Part shown: one piece after another, positions 1 through 11,886 of the stretch
Layout of the letters: every line of letters starts with the position of its first letter
Numbering within the stretch: the first letter of the stretch is position 1
NCBI GenBank assembly: GCA_023053685.1
Contig: JALIGW010000016.1
Coordinates: 6,726,501-6,790,500 of the forward strand
DNA: 64,000 nt
Direction: 5' to 3'
Origin: Diadophis punctatus similis
Taxonomy: Eukaryota; Chordata; Lepidosauria; Squamata; Dipsadidae
The notes under the pieces: model-generated
The model's database searches: none
The model's input: only the letters and a program-made list of their open reading frames with translations
What the model was told of the DNA's origin: nothing
Translations under genes and position numbers: made by a program

Positions 1-609
1 TGAATCTAACTCTGAGGTTGTTTTATATCCTGCATAGTTTTAATCTTTTATTATTTATTGATTTTGGTTTTATAAAGAAAATACTATATAAATATCAACA
101 AGGTAATTCCAGATTTTTTTGAATACCTTAAGAAAAAAAAACGATAAAGTAAAAACGACTTGCGTAACAGTATCCTTGTTCTTTTTTCTTTCAGACACTG
201 GAGAGAAAAGAAGAGATTGGAAAACCATTTGTCTGAAACGGTATAGGCTTCCATGTTGAGCAGGGGGTTGGACTAGAAAGCCTCCAAGATCCCTTCCAAC
301 TCTGTTATTTTGTTAAAAACAGCAAGAGGTTTTTAGGATTTCTCTCTGGCTATAGGAACCATAAAAACTGAGCTGAAGAGAAATGACATCAGCTACTGCT
401 CCATGACTATTGATCCTTCTGTGTACCAGAGACTGGGAAAAGTGACAAGATTTGCTCTGGAGGTTTGCCACCTACCTATGAATTGATTTCAAGGAATAAT
501 GTTTTATAACAAACTGATATCTTCCAGAAGAACCACACTGAATATCCACATCCCTTTGATTGTATGCAAAAGAAGTTGGTATTGATGCTGAAACAACATT
601 GGATTAACC
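1..609 (+). other. LATS2: LATS2 intron end and 5'UTR of first coding exon
   Basis: A+T-rich sequence leading into the LATS2 start codon. A strong pyrimidine tract followed by cag ends at 194 and is the best-looking splice acceptor upstream of the ATG, so exon 2 may begin at 195. Everything from there to 609 would then be 5'UTR. A CR1 LINE 3' fragment occupies about 195-316, so under this reading the CR1 piece lies inside the transcript. The sequence from about 500 to 609 has no repeat signature. The acceptor is inferred; a weaker one further downstream cannot be excluded. Confidence 0.5.
195..316 (+). repeat. CR1 LINE 3'-end fragment
   Basis: The block carries the signature of squamate CR1 3' ends: an agagattgg / accatttgtctgaaa segment, then gcagggggttggactagaa, then cccttccaactctgttatt. 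The same words recur at 19165-19513 and, reversed, at 17049-17466. It is 5'-truncated, as usual for CR1. It begins exactly where a candidate splice acceptor ends. Confidence 0.85.
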
Positions 610-951
610 ATGAGGCCCAAGACTTTCCCTGCTACTACTTACTCTGGGAACAGCAGACAAAGATTACAGGAGATCCGGGAAGGTCTGAAACAGCCTGCCA
701 AAGCTTCTAGTCAGGGATTACCCATTGGACCAAGCAGTGAAAGTTCTCTGGACTCTAAAATTCTAGTAGGAAAGGATGCTGCCAGACAGCAGCAAATCCG
801 ACCGGCTGCCAAATTTGGAAATTACCAGAAAGCACTGCGAGAAATCAGATATTCTCTATTGCCCTTTGCTAATGAGTTGGGCACTACCTCTGCAGTTGCT
901 GAAGTCAATAGACAAATGTTGCAGGAACTGGTGAATGCAGGATGCGACCAG
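610..951 (+). CDS. LATS2: LATS2 coding exon 1 (exon 2 of the gene)
   Basis: This exon encodes residues 1-114 of large tumour suppressor kinase 2, a Hippo-pathway AGC-type Ser/Thr kinase that phosphorylates YAP and TAZ to keep them cytoplasmic. The start MRPKTFPATTYSGNSRQRLQ is the LATS2 N-terminus, not that of LATS1, which has extra residues before MRPKTFPA. It carries the conserved KALREIRYSLLPFANE segment and the first half of the UBA domain (AEVNRQMLQELVNAGCDQ). The ATG at 610 lies in an acceptable Kozak context (accATGA). The exon ends in phase 0 at a canonical donor, cag|gtgagt, after 951. The next coding exon is 25 kb away. Recognition is by memory of the human protein; the identity over this exon is very high. 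Confidence 0.98.
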
Positions 952-3633
952 GTGAGTGTGCATTTAGAGCAGAGATGGGCAAGAACGCCATTCTGTGCAG
1001 GTTGTGTTGACTTCTGGATATGTTGGAATTATAAGTGGGCAATTAAGCTGCTGTTCAGTACATGCAGTGCATTGATTTTGGCCATGACTTTTGTTCTGTG
1101 GTCCTATTGCCATTTCATATGCTTGGCGATCATCATATGATTTGCTAACCAGAGTTTGTTGAATTGGTCGTAACTCATTAGGTCACACTTCATACGTAGG
1201 AATAGAGAAACTACTAGAGATAAGCACCTTTTTTGGCCAAGGAGCCACACTTTTAAAATGATGATGTTGATCTGGCTTCATGTCCTTAACTGCTTCATGT
1301 CCTTAACTGCACCAGATGGACAGCCAAATATTTTCACCTTAGGCTTTCCCCCCTCCCAAAGTTTGCTAGAGGCCTTAAAAGTCCAAATGAATGTGGGGCT
1401 TAATGCATCCCTTTTAAGCTTCATTTCAATGAAAACATTAGTAGAAATTCATCACTGAAAATCTGGCATTTTGCCTATTGGGGCAATGTACGATGCAGTA
1501 ACTAAATGGGGCTGACAGCTGTATATAGCCTGTAGGTCATGAGTTGGCCACCCTAGTTTGTAAATGTTAGGGGAGATACAGCATTCCAAGCCAACCTTAA
1601 GCAGGCTACCTCATGTCATATGTGAATACAGGCTCTGTATAGTACAGCCATCAATTTGAGGACTTTGGATAATGTTGGAGTTGTGAACCAAGCCATTGTG
1701 TTCTGTACCTGGCTGATAATCAGTAGTTTTGGACTACTGCTTGCCCCATAATTATAGGAGGGTTTTACATTCCTTTGAACTCCTAAATATCTTTGAATAA
1801 TTGTCACGATGTGAATAATTTCCAGTTGTGCATCTCTACTATTTCTAGATTTACTGTATTTCTAATCAAGCAGACATGTGATATGTTTTACTACGCATGC
1901 GTGCATTCCAGGAGTTTTGTCTCCTCCTACTTTTCTTCTTTGAAGCCTCGCCCGAGGCAGACGTGAATCCATTAGCTGAGAAGATGTAGCTTATTAAAGG
2001 TTTATTCTTTTGTTATTTTTGTACTAAAATAAATAAATTAGAATTGAATCTCGGTTTTATTTTCTAAGTACGAATGACTTCAGGGAAGCAAGATCCTAAA
2101 TCGCCTCTTGATAGGAAAATTCCTATCTGACAGTAATGGCAATCAGAGGAAGCATTCTTCACTGCATAGGATTAATTCTGCTTTGTAGGAATCTGCCTGA
2201 TACTAAATCAAGCCTTTGATCCAGCTAAGCTTTAACAATTTGAAACAAGGTGCTTCAAATCTGCTCCCATGTAGTCCAAGGCACAATCTTGCTCTACAGA
2301 GATGCAAAGGATTACATTTTGAATCTTCTCCATCAGTGCTTTTGCGATTTGGCAACTTTCAAAATGTGTGTATTTGAACTCCCAGAATCCCACTGTCTGG
2401 GGAACTGTAGGAGTTGAAGTCCACACATCATAACCCTTCTACATGAAAACTGTACTTCTGAACTAAAGAAAAGTACGCCCTCTGACACTTCCTGAAAAAT
2501 GGTCTGAAAAGCGCTGTGGCTGGGTTTGGGGGTGGGTGGGAATGTTGTTTTTGCTTTTGCTTTTTGCCTAGTCTTCAGTTCTTACAGATTTATTGCAAGT
2601 CATGTGATATAAACACTGCAAAACCTGGCGTTATAAATCCAACAACTTAAATGCTCTGAATTTTTATGACTGCAGTTGAAAGTTTAACACTGAAGTCTGG
2701 CACACATTTGTTCAAAAATAATACTGTTTTTTGAACAGTTTATTGAATTCCTTCATAAATGTTGCAACTGTTCCCACATTGTGTGAAGTGGCTTGTTGTG
2801 TTAACCAAGGCATTGTGGTTGGTAAACTGTCACTTATGATTAGCATTAGGTATGATACCCGATAGTTGTGCAGGGCATAGTTAGGCAGGGTATCGCATAA
2901 TCCTGTATGTGAGCCCAGTCTCTTAAGTATTTTAAATTTTATCTGTAAAACTATCTACTAAGAAGGTCTTAATAAAACCACAATAATTAATTTTATTATC
3001 TTAGTAACATCTGCATGAAGCTCACACTGCTATAGATGTTACTCTTTTAATAATTATAAGATAGTCCCAGAACTTGTACAACTTCATACCAAAAGGCACG
3101 ACCTTGCTCATTTAAAAAATATGAAGCCAGAAATGCTGTTAGTGGCCTATCAACTGGTAAACAAAACTTGCTTAGCTTGAAAGTGCTTGTCACAGCCTTC
3201 AAGAAAAAATGGAGCACAAGCCAAATGTGTTTCTTGCAAATCAGTAAGCCGTTTAGAAACACCCCAGGCTATTAAATGTGGAATGCTGCGTGCAGTTATA
3301 GATAGTAGCTTTCAGAATTTTAATTTCATGGAATGCAACCGAGCATGTGATTGGAAGAATTCAACCACTTGAAGAGCTTTAAATTGTATTATGATCTTTC
3401 TCTCTCTCACTGTTTGAAATGAAAAAAGCTGGCATGGTTTTCTTGTTTCCATTGTAAATCAGTAATGCGGATATACCTTGTTGAATTGTTGCAATTTGTC
3501 ATTAGATTATAAAGATGCCTTGAGCAACTGTGTGAATGCACTTGGTTTTTCCACTAATACAATTTTCCATTATTGCCTTCTGGTTTGTTTGTACTTCCCA
3601 CTATCCATTGTAGCCCTGAGATTTAATGGTGGC

Positions 3634-3666
<33 letters not shown>

Positions 3667-3667
3667 A
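3634..3667 (+). repeat. (GTT)n microsatellite
   Basis: About eleven tandem copies of ttg/gtt. A poly-A run of thirteen bases follows at about 3703. Open frames across it (poly-Val or poly-Cys) are artefacts of the repeat. Confidence 0.9.
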
Positions 3668-3847
3668 AATCTGCCTTTTAGATTGTTAAGGGCACCCAAC
3701 TACAAAAAAAAAAAAAGACTAGGCAGCTTACAAAGCTCAGTTCTTTTCAAGTCAGCCATATTAGTTCCCTCCAAACTGCCTTTCTTGGTGTTAGAACCAA
3801 CAGAAAACCCAGGATTGTAGGGTAAAAAACATAGTTGTTGTTTTTTT

Positions 3848-4690
3848 AGAATAGAATAGAATTCTTTATTGGCCAAGTGTGATTGGACACACGAGGAATT
3901 TGTCTTCGGTACATAAGCTTTCAGTGTACATAAAAAATACATTCATTAAGAATCATAAGATATAACACTTAGTGATAGTCATAGGACAGTGATGGCGAAC
4001 CTATGGCACTGTGGCACGCGGAGCCATATCTGCCGGCACGCGAGCTGTTGCCATAACTCAGCTCCAGTGCACATGTGCGTGCCGGCCAGCTGATTTTCGG
4101 CTTGCGCAGAGACTCTGGGAGGGCGTTTTTGGCCTCTGGAAGGCCTCCCAGGATGGGAAAAACCGTTTTCACCCTCCCCAGGTTCCAAGAAAACCTCTGG
4201 AGCCTGGGAAGGGTGAAAAATGGGCCTACTGGGCCCACTCGAAGTCAGGAAATGGGTGAGCGGGGAGATCGTGTGCGCATGCACGGGGGACAGGGCAGCA
4301 CGGAGGGATCACACGCGGATGCACAGGGGGGCATTACATTATGGGTGTGGGCACTCGCACATGCGCAATAGTGTGCGCGTGCGCGCTTTTGGCACCCGAG
4401 GAAAAAAAGGTTCACCATCACTGTCATAGGATATTAAATAAGCAATCAAATCATGCTAGGAAACTAAATAAAGCAATATAAATCGTAAAGATACAAGCAA
4501 CAAGGTTATAGTCATAAGTAGGATGAGATAGGTAATAGGAAGGATGAGAAGAATAATAGTAATACAGTCTTAGTAAATAGTTTGACAGTGTTGTGGGAAT
4601 TAGTTGTTTAGCAGAGTGATGGCATGCAGGGAAAAACTGTCCTTGTGTCTAGTTGTTCTGGTATGCAATGTTGCACACCAGAACATCTAG
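3848..4690 (-). repeat. CR1/L3-like LINE 3' end, interrupted by a hAT MITE
   Basis: Read on the minus strand this is the same 3' end as the LINE at 61225-61828: it ends with ccaataaagaattctattct and a short (TTCTA) tail at 3848-3860. The element is split by a 437-bp hAT-type insertion at 3987-4423. Removing the insert and one target copy joins the LINE seamlessly (tcatagga at the joint). The 5' boundary near 4690 is approximate; a small repeated motif (ctagttgttctggt and its complement) at 4647-4705 forms a hairpin there. Confidence 0.8.
3987..4423. mobile_element. hAT-type MITE, GTGATGGCGAACC family
   Basis: The ends are inverted repeats, cagtgatggcgaacc and ggttcaccatcactg with one mismatch. 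The 8-bp target duplication tcatagga is perfect at 3979-3986 and 4424-4431. Eight-base duplications with CAG/CTG ends are typical of the hAT superfamily. The interior is GC-rich and gives overlapping open frames in several phases, none of which resembles a transposase. A second complete copy is at 44586-45143. Confidence 0.9.
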
Positions 4691-5370
4691 ACACACCAGA
4701 ACAACTAATGTGCAACGGTGTGCAAAACATATTGAAAGAAGACAAAAGGCAGACCATTTCTTTAATTGAAAAAATGCATGTTTTCACTAGAATTCAAGTT
4801 CAGCTCAGTAGCATCCTTGCTTCTTGCCACTTGAAACTCAGCTAAATTCTCCTCCTCCTCCTCCTCCTCTGTTCTATGGCATCTGAAGTTTCACCTGTGG
4901 TTGTCAGAATGCTAAATTTTGTATCCACTTCCCAGTTCTTTGCTTAGGCAGAACTGAAGGATGTTCCATTCTGTCCCTAAAGGGCTGCTGTTTAGATTAA
5001 TAGCTATACGAATGATGCCCTGTTGGGTCATCATTTCAGAGATATTTCCTTACCTAAACAGAGAAATGGAATAACCAAGGGCAAAAAGGCAGTGGGAGCA
5101 GGAGAAGCTTCCAACTTCCTGCCAACTTGGCCTGCAGCTGACTGCTCTCCGGCAGGCTATGGTTGGACCAGCCTACCTGGCCTCCACAGGGCCAGGGTGG
5201 GACCACTCTACTAAACCTCTGGGCAGTGGCTCGGGAGACTTAAGTGACCACAAATTTGCAAATTTCAAGCACAAATTTCAATCCCATTGGAGACATGGTT
5301 CCCAGAATTTGGATGCTTTGTGTAAATTAGCCCATTTGAGGCACCTTGATTCAAAAATGTTGCCCTAGTT

Positions 5371-5690
5371 CAGGGGTCGGCAACTTTAAACACTCAAAGA
5401 GCCACAAAGGTCCTAACCGGAAGCCCCCCCCCCCCGTTCAATTCTGGAGCTGACTGGAAGACTGGTTCCCCCACCATAGAGTCTCTTCCTAGTGTGGCGT
5501 CCTTTTTCCTCTGCCAACTGGAAGTCCGGTTCCCCCCACCATGGAGTCTCCTCCTAGCACGGCGTCCTTTTTCCTCTACTTGTCCTAACCAAAAGCCCTA
5601 TCAATTGTGGAGCTGACTGGCGACAGGGAGCCACAGCAGAGGGATGAAAGAACCACATGCAGCTCCAGAGCTGTAGGTTGCCGACCCCTT
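5371..5690. mobile_element. hAT-type MITE, CAGGGGTCGGCAAC family
   Basis: Terminal inverted repeats caggggtcggcaac and gttgccgacccctt are flanked by a perfect 8-bp duplication, ccctagtt, at 5363-5370 and 5691-5698. The right end reads TT instead of the expected TG, a small decay. The interior holds two imperfect tandem copies of a unit containing gtcctttttcctct (about 5505 and 5565). There is no coding capacity. Confidence 0.88.
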
Positions 5691-5744
5691 CCCTAGTTAA
5701 AAGTTATAGACAAAAGAGTTTTAGTATTATATAGCTACATTATA

Positions 5745-5792
5745 TAGGAATCTGAAATATTAAACACTCGATCTTAGCCAAAAGACTGAGAA
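5745..5792 (-). pseudogene. U2 snRNA 5'-end fragment (pseudogene)
   Basis: On the minus strand, 5792-5764 reads ttctcagtcttttggctaag then atcgagtgt. By eye this matches the U2 snRNA 5' region, which includes the branch-point-pairing neighbourhood, at 26 of 29 positions. The next minus-strand bases (about 5763-5745) resemble the later U2 segment tttaatatctgat, as if about 18 nt were deleted. There is no snRNA promoter element or Sm site beside it, so this is a dead fragment, not a gene. Confidence 0.7.
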
Positions 5793-7071
5793 ACAGTGGA
5801 ATATTGATAACTACTTATGGACAATATACAGCATATCTGAAAACATATGCTTATGCCTTTCTTAAAGTTAGAAGGTTGAAATTTGTTATGGCCACATTCT
5901 TGATTATACTGCAAAATCAATTTAAAATTGCTCCCATGTAAGTTCTGGTAAAAGCAAAAAACCTACAGTAAAATAAAAAGTAAAACAGTGAGGGGTACTA
6001 TGATTCCTGAAAAGTTAAGACATATATAAATTACAGTAACAGCATCATGGAGCTAGATCGGTGTTTTTCAAATTTGGCAACTTTAAGATGTGGCTGGGGA
6101 ATTCTGGGATCTTAAAGTTGCCACACATCTTAAAGTTGCCAAGTTTGAAAAACATTGGTGCATTCTGAAATGATAAGGTCCCTTAAAAGCTAATGCTACA
6201 ATTAATTTGTTGTATTTTTTGTGGATGACAATGCTTTTTTTTTCAATCTGCTGCAAGAGACTAATTTTGCTGTGTTTCTAGAAAATGCAGCAGTATATAT
6301 TTATGATGCTTAAAAGCCTGCTTTAGAAAAGGAGCCAACATTGTCAGATCAAATACTTATGCAAATACTGGGAGTTTTCTTCGTCTGCTGGGAAAGTTAA
6401 CAATACATTTCCTGGTAAAAAGCTTGAGCTGGGAAAGAAGTGACTCCGCTTTCATAATATGCAAGTGACTTTCAGGATGCTCTTCTCTAGTGAAGGTGGA
6501 TGACGCAGACAGGTAGGAGGAGCGAGATGGATGAATGTTCAATTATGCATAGAATTGGGAACAGTCTGATTGTGGAGAACAGTTTCTGCCTAGCTATAAT
6601 TGTAGAATGTATTATGAATTCTCCTCTCTTTTCAAATATGTACATCTCCAGCCAAAAATAATCTGTTTTTGTCTCCCAGTGTCTGATTTCCTCCTTAAAA
6701 GAAATGCCATTTTTATAATGGCTAATTTTCCTGTAAAATTCACTGGCAGAGCTGAAACCTTTTCCCCAAATTGTTAATTAAACAGATATGTAAATAATAA
6801 GACATACAGTTTCCAGTACTCAGGATTTTGTTTTTAATGACAAGGAGCATTCACAAGTCTAAAACAAGACTCAGTATATTTCTTGTTTTCTATGAATATG
6901 CAACTAAAAGACAGGACAACAGTTTTGTAGAAGCAATATAAATCATGCATTAAAAATTCTCTTCAAAACTGTAGGGCTGTGCAGTGCTTTATATTCAAAA
7001 ATAAAAAGGTGCTTCAGAGCACACGGGGATGCACAATACAGCACTCTCCGCAGTTTACCTGAAAGTAAATA

Positions 7072-7620
7072 CAGGTAGTCCTTGACTAATAACCATTCAT
7101 TTAGTGACCGTTCAAAGTTAAAACATCTCTTTAAAAAATCACTTACAACCTGTCCTCATATTTATGACTACCACAGCATCCCTATGGTCATATGGTCAAA
7201 ATTTGGGAGCTTGTCAACTGGCATATATTTATCACAATTGCAGTATCCCAGGCAGTGATGGGTTTCATTTGTTTTGGAGATGTGCGCGTGCACGAGCACA
7301 TGCACTCGCTGCTTCTGCGCATGTGCTCACTGCTTCTGCGCATGCGCAGAGGCTTCTGCGCATGCGCAGATCATCTGTGATGACGTCCGGGTGGGTGGGC
7401 GGAGCGAACCGATAGCAACTCACCACTGATCCCAGGGTCACATGATCTTTATTTGGGACTTTCCTAGCTGGCTTCCAACAAGCAAAGTCAATGGGGAAAG
7501 CCAAAAACACTTAACTACCACAGCAAAAAAGGTTGGAACATTGGGCATGACTAAATTAACAACCACCTTGCTTAGCAACAGAATTTCCGTTACCAATTGT
7601 AGTTGTAAATCAAGGACTAC
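7072..7620 (+). mobile_element. DNA-transposon-like element, GGTAGTCCTTGACT family, with nested MITE
   Basis: It starts caggtagtccttgact and ends caaggactac, a short inverted repeat. The body has the family's landmarks: catttagtgaccgttcaaag near the left end, a tatggtcatatggtc stretch, and caatggggaaagcc. Other copies or relatives lie at 8684-9038, 14719-15117, 31128-31519, 54279-54670, 55132-55536 and 58939-59331. It is interrupted by a 176-bp MITE at 7253-7428. I could not settle the target-site length for this family. Confidence 0.8.
7253..7428. mobile_element. hAT-type MITE, GGTGGGTT family (nested)
   Basis: The ends are cagtgatgggtttc and ctcaccactg. The 8-bp target duplication atcccagg is perfect at 7245-7252 and 7429-7436. 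It sits inside the element at 7072-7620 and so is younger than it. The interior repeats gcttctgcgcatgcgcag, giving purine-pyrimidine alternation. Confidence 0.88.
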
Positions 7621-7919
7621 TTTTATACCTTTTCCCAGGACTGAACTGCAGCTGCAGAGATCACTTGCAAAAGCTTCAGAAAAGACATAGCTGCTTTCAG
7701 AAGATGAAGAGATAGGTGTTTTATCGTTGTGCCTTTGAATTTGAAGCATTGCGCAATTCTAATGCATAGATATGGGGGGGTGGGAAACAAGTTTAAGAGA
7801 TGCACCGATAATTAAATGGATTTAGGGACATAAGTTACCTGTCTGTTAACTATAAGATGGAATGTGACTAGACACACTCAGGGAAGGATTAAGAGAGAGA
7901 AAAGGAAGTAGAGAAGGAA

Positions 7920-8007
7920 GGGAAGACCAGCTGGCGACGGCCCGCATGCCCACATAGAGGGCTCTGCATGCCACCTCTGCCCCACGTACCATAGGTTCAC
8001 CATCACG
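7920..8007. mobile_element. Truncated GTGATGGCGAACC-family MITE, right end
   Basis: The block ending in taggttcaccatcacg matches the right end of the elements at 3987-4423 and 44586-45143. It has the characteristic catgccacctctgcccc stretch. The left end is missing and no target duplication is visible. Confidence 0.65.
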
Positions 8008-8683
8008 GGACTAGGATGTGGCTGCTTTGTGTAAGCAGAGTATATAGTAATGCTGTAATAACTCACTTGGTAGTATTTTGTCCATGTATTTGACTACATT
8101 TAAGAAAAATAAAGGGTTAAAATAAATAAAACAAGCTATATAAGCATGAGAACTACATCTTATTTTGCAAAGAGGAAATGGCTTCACCAGGTCATTTATA
8201 TTTCTATTGCTTATTCATTTGTATGGTCAACAAAGTAACTTCTGACCAAAAGGTTAAGAATGCTATTAATGCTTCCGGAAGTGATATCACAATATTATCA
8301 GGGTGTAGTGGTTCCTCTTGCAAAGTTTTTATGAAACCTTGACACTTCTTGAAAGTTAGCTTTGACAAGATTCTAAATAGTTTTGGAAAAAACACAAAAG
8401 CTATGTTTTGCAGATAGACCGATATCCTTAAAAAAAAAGCTTATAGAAAAATCAGTTTCTTATCAGGCAGTTCTGGTGGTCTCCATCCAAGATTAGTCTT
8501 ATAGCTCAATATTTTTATATTTCTTGATTTTCAGATAGTCTCTTTTTTCCTGACCTCATAGAATGTGGATTTTAAAATATGAAGTAACAATGAACTCATT
8601 TTACTGACCAGGAAATGTTTATCATTAGAACAGATTTCACCAGAAATAGCAGAGATTCTTGATTGACTTTTATACTGGTAGTC

Positions 8684-9038
8684 CTCAACATCCGACCATT
8701 CATTTAACAACCAAAGTTATGATAGTGCTAAAAAAGATTGGTCCTCACATATGACTGTCGCAGTGTCTCTGTAGTCACTTAATTAAAATTCAGGAGCATG
8801 GCAACCAGGATTTATTTAGGATGCTTGCAGGATTGTGGGAGTTCCATGATTGCTATTTGCAATCTTGGGGCTTCTAACAAGCAAAATTAATGGGGAAAGT
8901 TGGATTTGCTTAATGTCCACGTGATTTTCTTAATGACTGTGGCACCAAGGTAGTAAAATTGGATGCAACTCACTTCACCTCATTGCTTAGTGACAATTCC
9001 AGTCCCAATTGGGCTTGCAAATTGAGGACTACCTTATA
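8684..9038 (+). mobile_element. GGTAGTCCTTGACT-family element
   Basis: It starts ctggtagtcctcaaca and ends attgaggactacct, with the family body between (catttaacaacc, aatggggaaag, gcttagtgac). It is diverged, and no clean target duplication was found. Confidence 0.78.
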
Positions 9039-9628
9039 TACAATGTAAGGATTTGTATTTGTTGTTATAGCAATTCATCCATGCAGATTTGTCCCTTAAA
9101 ATTACACACGATTAGCAATTACTTCCTAAGAAAGCCTTTGAGTTTATAATATAGTTTCCATGGAAGCTACAATATAACAAAATTAATTGTGGTCAGGATC
9201 TTTATGAAATCCAAATCTGCGCACATCATATTATAAACTATGAATCAGATTTATCAGTCACAATGGCTGGTGGCACACATTTTAAGCGGTAATGTGGTTT
9301 TGGCTTAGTATGTTGAATGAACCCAGCCATTGAAGTGGTTTATGGCTTATTGTAAGAGATTTTGGCAATCTGAACCAAGTTAAAACAAATAATCTAGTCG
9401 TCGGAATGAACTGGAGATGGCTTATTACAAAAACTAACATTAAACTAAATACAACTTAGTACAGTGTGTAAATCTTACTTTTGCTTTCATACCTTGGCTC
9501 AAAATGAGAAAACAAGCAATTAGAAACACATACGTAGAGAGGCTGAATGTGAGAGGATCAAATCCTGAGCTATTGTCTTAAAAGAGATACTGGCTAAAAA
9601 GTAATAGTTGTCTTCCAAGCATTAGAAC

Positions 9629-10149
9629 CAGTGGTGGGTTCCTACCAGTGCGGTCTACTCTATAGCACCGGTAGCGGCCCGCTGGTGACGTCACAGTACC
9701 GGTGTGGTAGGTTGCTAGTGCCTGGGTGCCGCCATTTTAAAAAAAAATTAATTTATTTTTTAAATTTTCTTCTGCGCATGCCCAGAAGCTGAGTTTCCGG
9801 CACTGCTCATGTGCTGCCTTCCTACCCCACAGTGAGTCCAAGCAGGGGAGGATGGCTGAGGGAGCGCGTTAGATGCTGAAAGAACAGGCAGCAGGAGCTA
9901 TCTCCATTCCCCTCCCTTCAGCAGTCCAAGAAGCCACGAACACGCGGTGATGATCCTAGGCATTTTCGCACGTTTGAGGCTTCTCGAGCTGCTGAGGGGA
10001 GGGGGAATTGGCAGCAGGACTTATCTCAGTTCCCCTCTCTTCAGCAATCTGAGAAGCCACGCCCACCTGGTCACATGGCTGGCAAGCCACATCCACAAAA
10101 TAAACCACACCCACAGAGTGGTAGTAAAAAAATTAGGAACCCGCCCCTG
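9629..10149. mobile_element. hAT-type MITE, GGTGGGTT family, 521 bp
   Basis: The ends are cagtggtgggttcctacc and taggaacccgcccctg. The 8-bp target duplication attagaac is perfect at 9621-9628 and 10150-10157. An accggt-rich subterminal zone and a ttctgcgcatgcccagaag interior are shared with other members of the family. It has no coding capacity. Confidence 0.9.
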
Positions 10150-11378
10150 ATTAGAACCATAGGTTGGTTCTACACTGGTGATGCGCTTGTTTCTTTGCTT
10201 CCAGATATTTAGTACATGAAGAACGACAGCACGGAGAGGTGAAAATAGACTTCACCTACTAGTCAGGGAAGGGGAGAGCATTCATTAAATTGATATTGTT
10301 TGTTCTAGAACTTGCAAATGCTTAAATCATCATATCTCACCTGGTGACAGGTAGTTGAATAAGAGAGAGATTGTAAGCAAGTAATTGCATGACTCACAAT
10401 ACGAATGCAGTTGTGAAGAGATAAACAATTTCATAGATCTTGAAAACAGAAAACACTGAAAACTGAGTTGCCGGAGACATCCTACGCTAAAGGATATTAA
10501 TGCCAGTAATATTGAGCATGTTATCAGTCAGGAAAGTATGACGAGGTGCTTTGGAATGTACAAGCTACATGCCAATTTGCACTGGGCTATCATTTAAGGC
10601 ACCATATGGATATGGGGTGGAATCAAGATTTTCAGGTTTTTCTCCTAGTTTGGGGGACAAATGTTGAATAAGTTTGCTTTTAAAATTATGTCAAATACCT
10701 ATACTACAGCTTGTGTATATTTTTTTAAGTAGAAACATGCAATTTCTAACAGTTTACAGACTGTCCCAGGCTTTGTAGCATATCAGGGGCCATCTACAGA
10801 ACTGAGTGGTTCAGAATCTTTAATAAAACATATTTAGAAGCAAAATCAGTGTCTTAAGCCTCTGTAAAGCTTGTCCGTGAAACCCCTAATTACAAGTAAA
10901 AGATATTAAAGAAGGAGGTGAAATGTTTGGGACTCCAGGGGGATTCAGGTGGGCTGTGTTTCTGTCCTTTTGGCCTAAACTGGTGTTTTTCAACCCTAGC
11001 AACTTTTAAGAGGTGCAGAAGTCCACACATCGTAAAGTTGTCAAGACTGAGTAACACTGCTCTAATAGGAAATTCTGCTGCTGCTTTGTAGCAGTAGTGG
11101 CCAAAAAAGACACCAAACGGCCACAAAAATTTGGACCATTTGTGGCCATGGATAATAGGTTGTCCATCTTTGGAAAGACATAAATCTTTGGAAGAAGATT
11201 CAGAGTAATCATTCTCAGCTTTAACTTGTAAGAATTCACTAATTTGGAAATGTACCTTGTTTGTTGAAAGCATAGTAGCTCCAAAATCTAGAAACTTCAG
11301 ACCATATTCCAAGATTGGGGAACCTTAACATCAAGAAAAAAAGAGTCATTGTGTTTTGAACATTTATTGAGCTAATAC

Positions 11379-11688
11379 CAGAGGTGGGTTTCAGCAGGTT
11401 CTGACCAGTTCTAGAGAACTGGTAGAGGCAATTTTGAGTAGTTCAGAGAACCGGTAAATATCACCTCTGACTGGCCCCACCCCCATCTATTCTCTGACTC
11501 CCAAGTCCCAGCTGATCAGGAGGAAATGGGGATTTTGCAATAACCTTCCCCTGGAGTGGGGAGGGAATGGAGATTTTGCAGTATCCTTCCCCTGCCACGG
11601 CCACCAAGCCACACCCACCAAGCCGTGCCATGCCCACCAAGCCACGCCCACAGAACCGGTAGTAAAAAAAATTTGAATCCTACCACTG
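11379..11688. mobile_element. hAT-type MITE, GGTGGGTT family, 310 bp
   Basis: The left end is cagaggtgggtttcagcagg and the right end gaatcctaccactg. Flanking octamers gctaatac (11371-11378) and gctaatat (11689-11696) agree at seven of eight positions. The interior (ggagattttgcagtatcctt, ccacgcccac) is shared with the copies at 43504-43835 and 59713-59948. Confidence 0.87.
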
Positions 11689-11886
11689 GCTAATATATGT
11701 GAAATTTAGGAATGAATATTGTCTGTAATTAACTTGTGCTATCATAAAATTGCAGCAAGCTAGGTTTAATAAGTAATGATATGGCTGAAGTTGTTATACA
11801 CACACACAACACACACGCACATGCACACCCATACGCACATCTTGCATAGAGTATGTTTCTTACAGCACTTTTTACATTAGTGCCAT

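Noticed and set aside
3478..3820. Frames with poly-Cys or poly-Val
   Set aside because: They simply translate the (GTT)n microsatellite.
3979..4429. Seven overlapping open frames on both strands
   Set aside because: All lie inside a hAT MITE with clear ends and target duplication; the frames come from its GC-rich, stop-poor interior.
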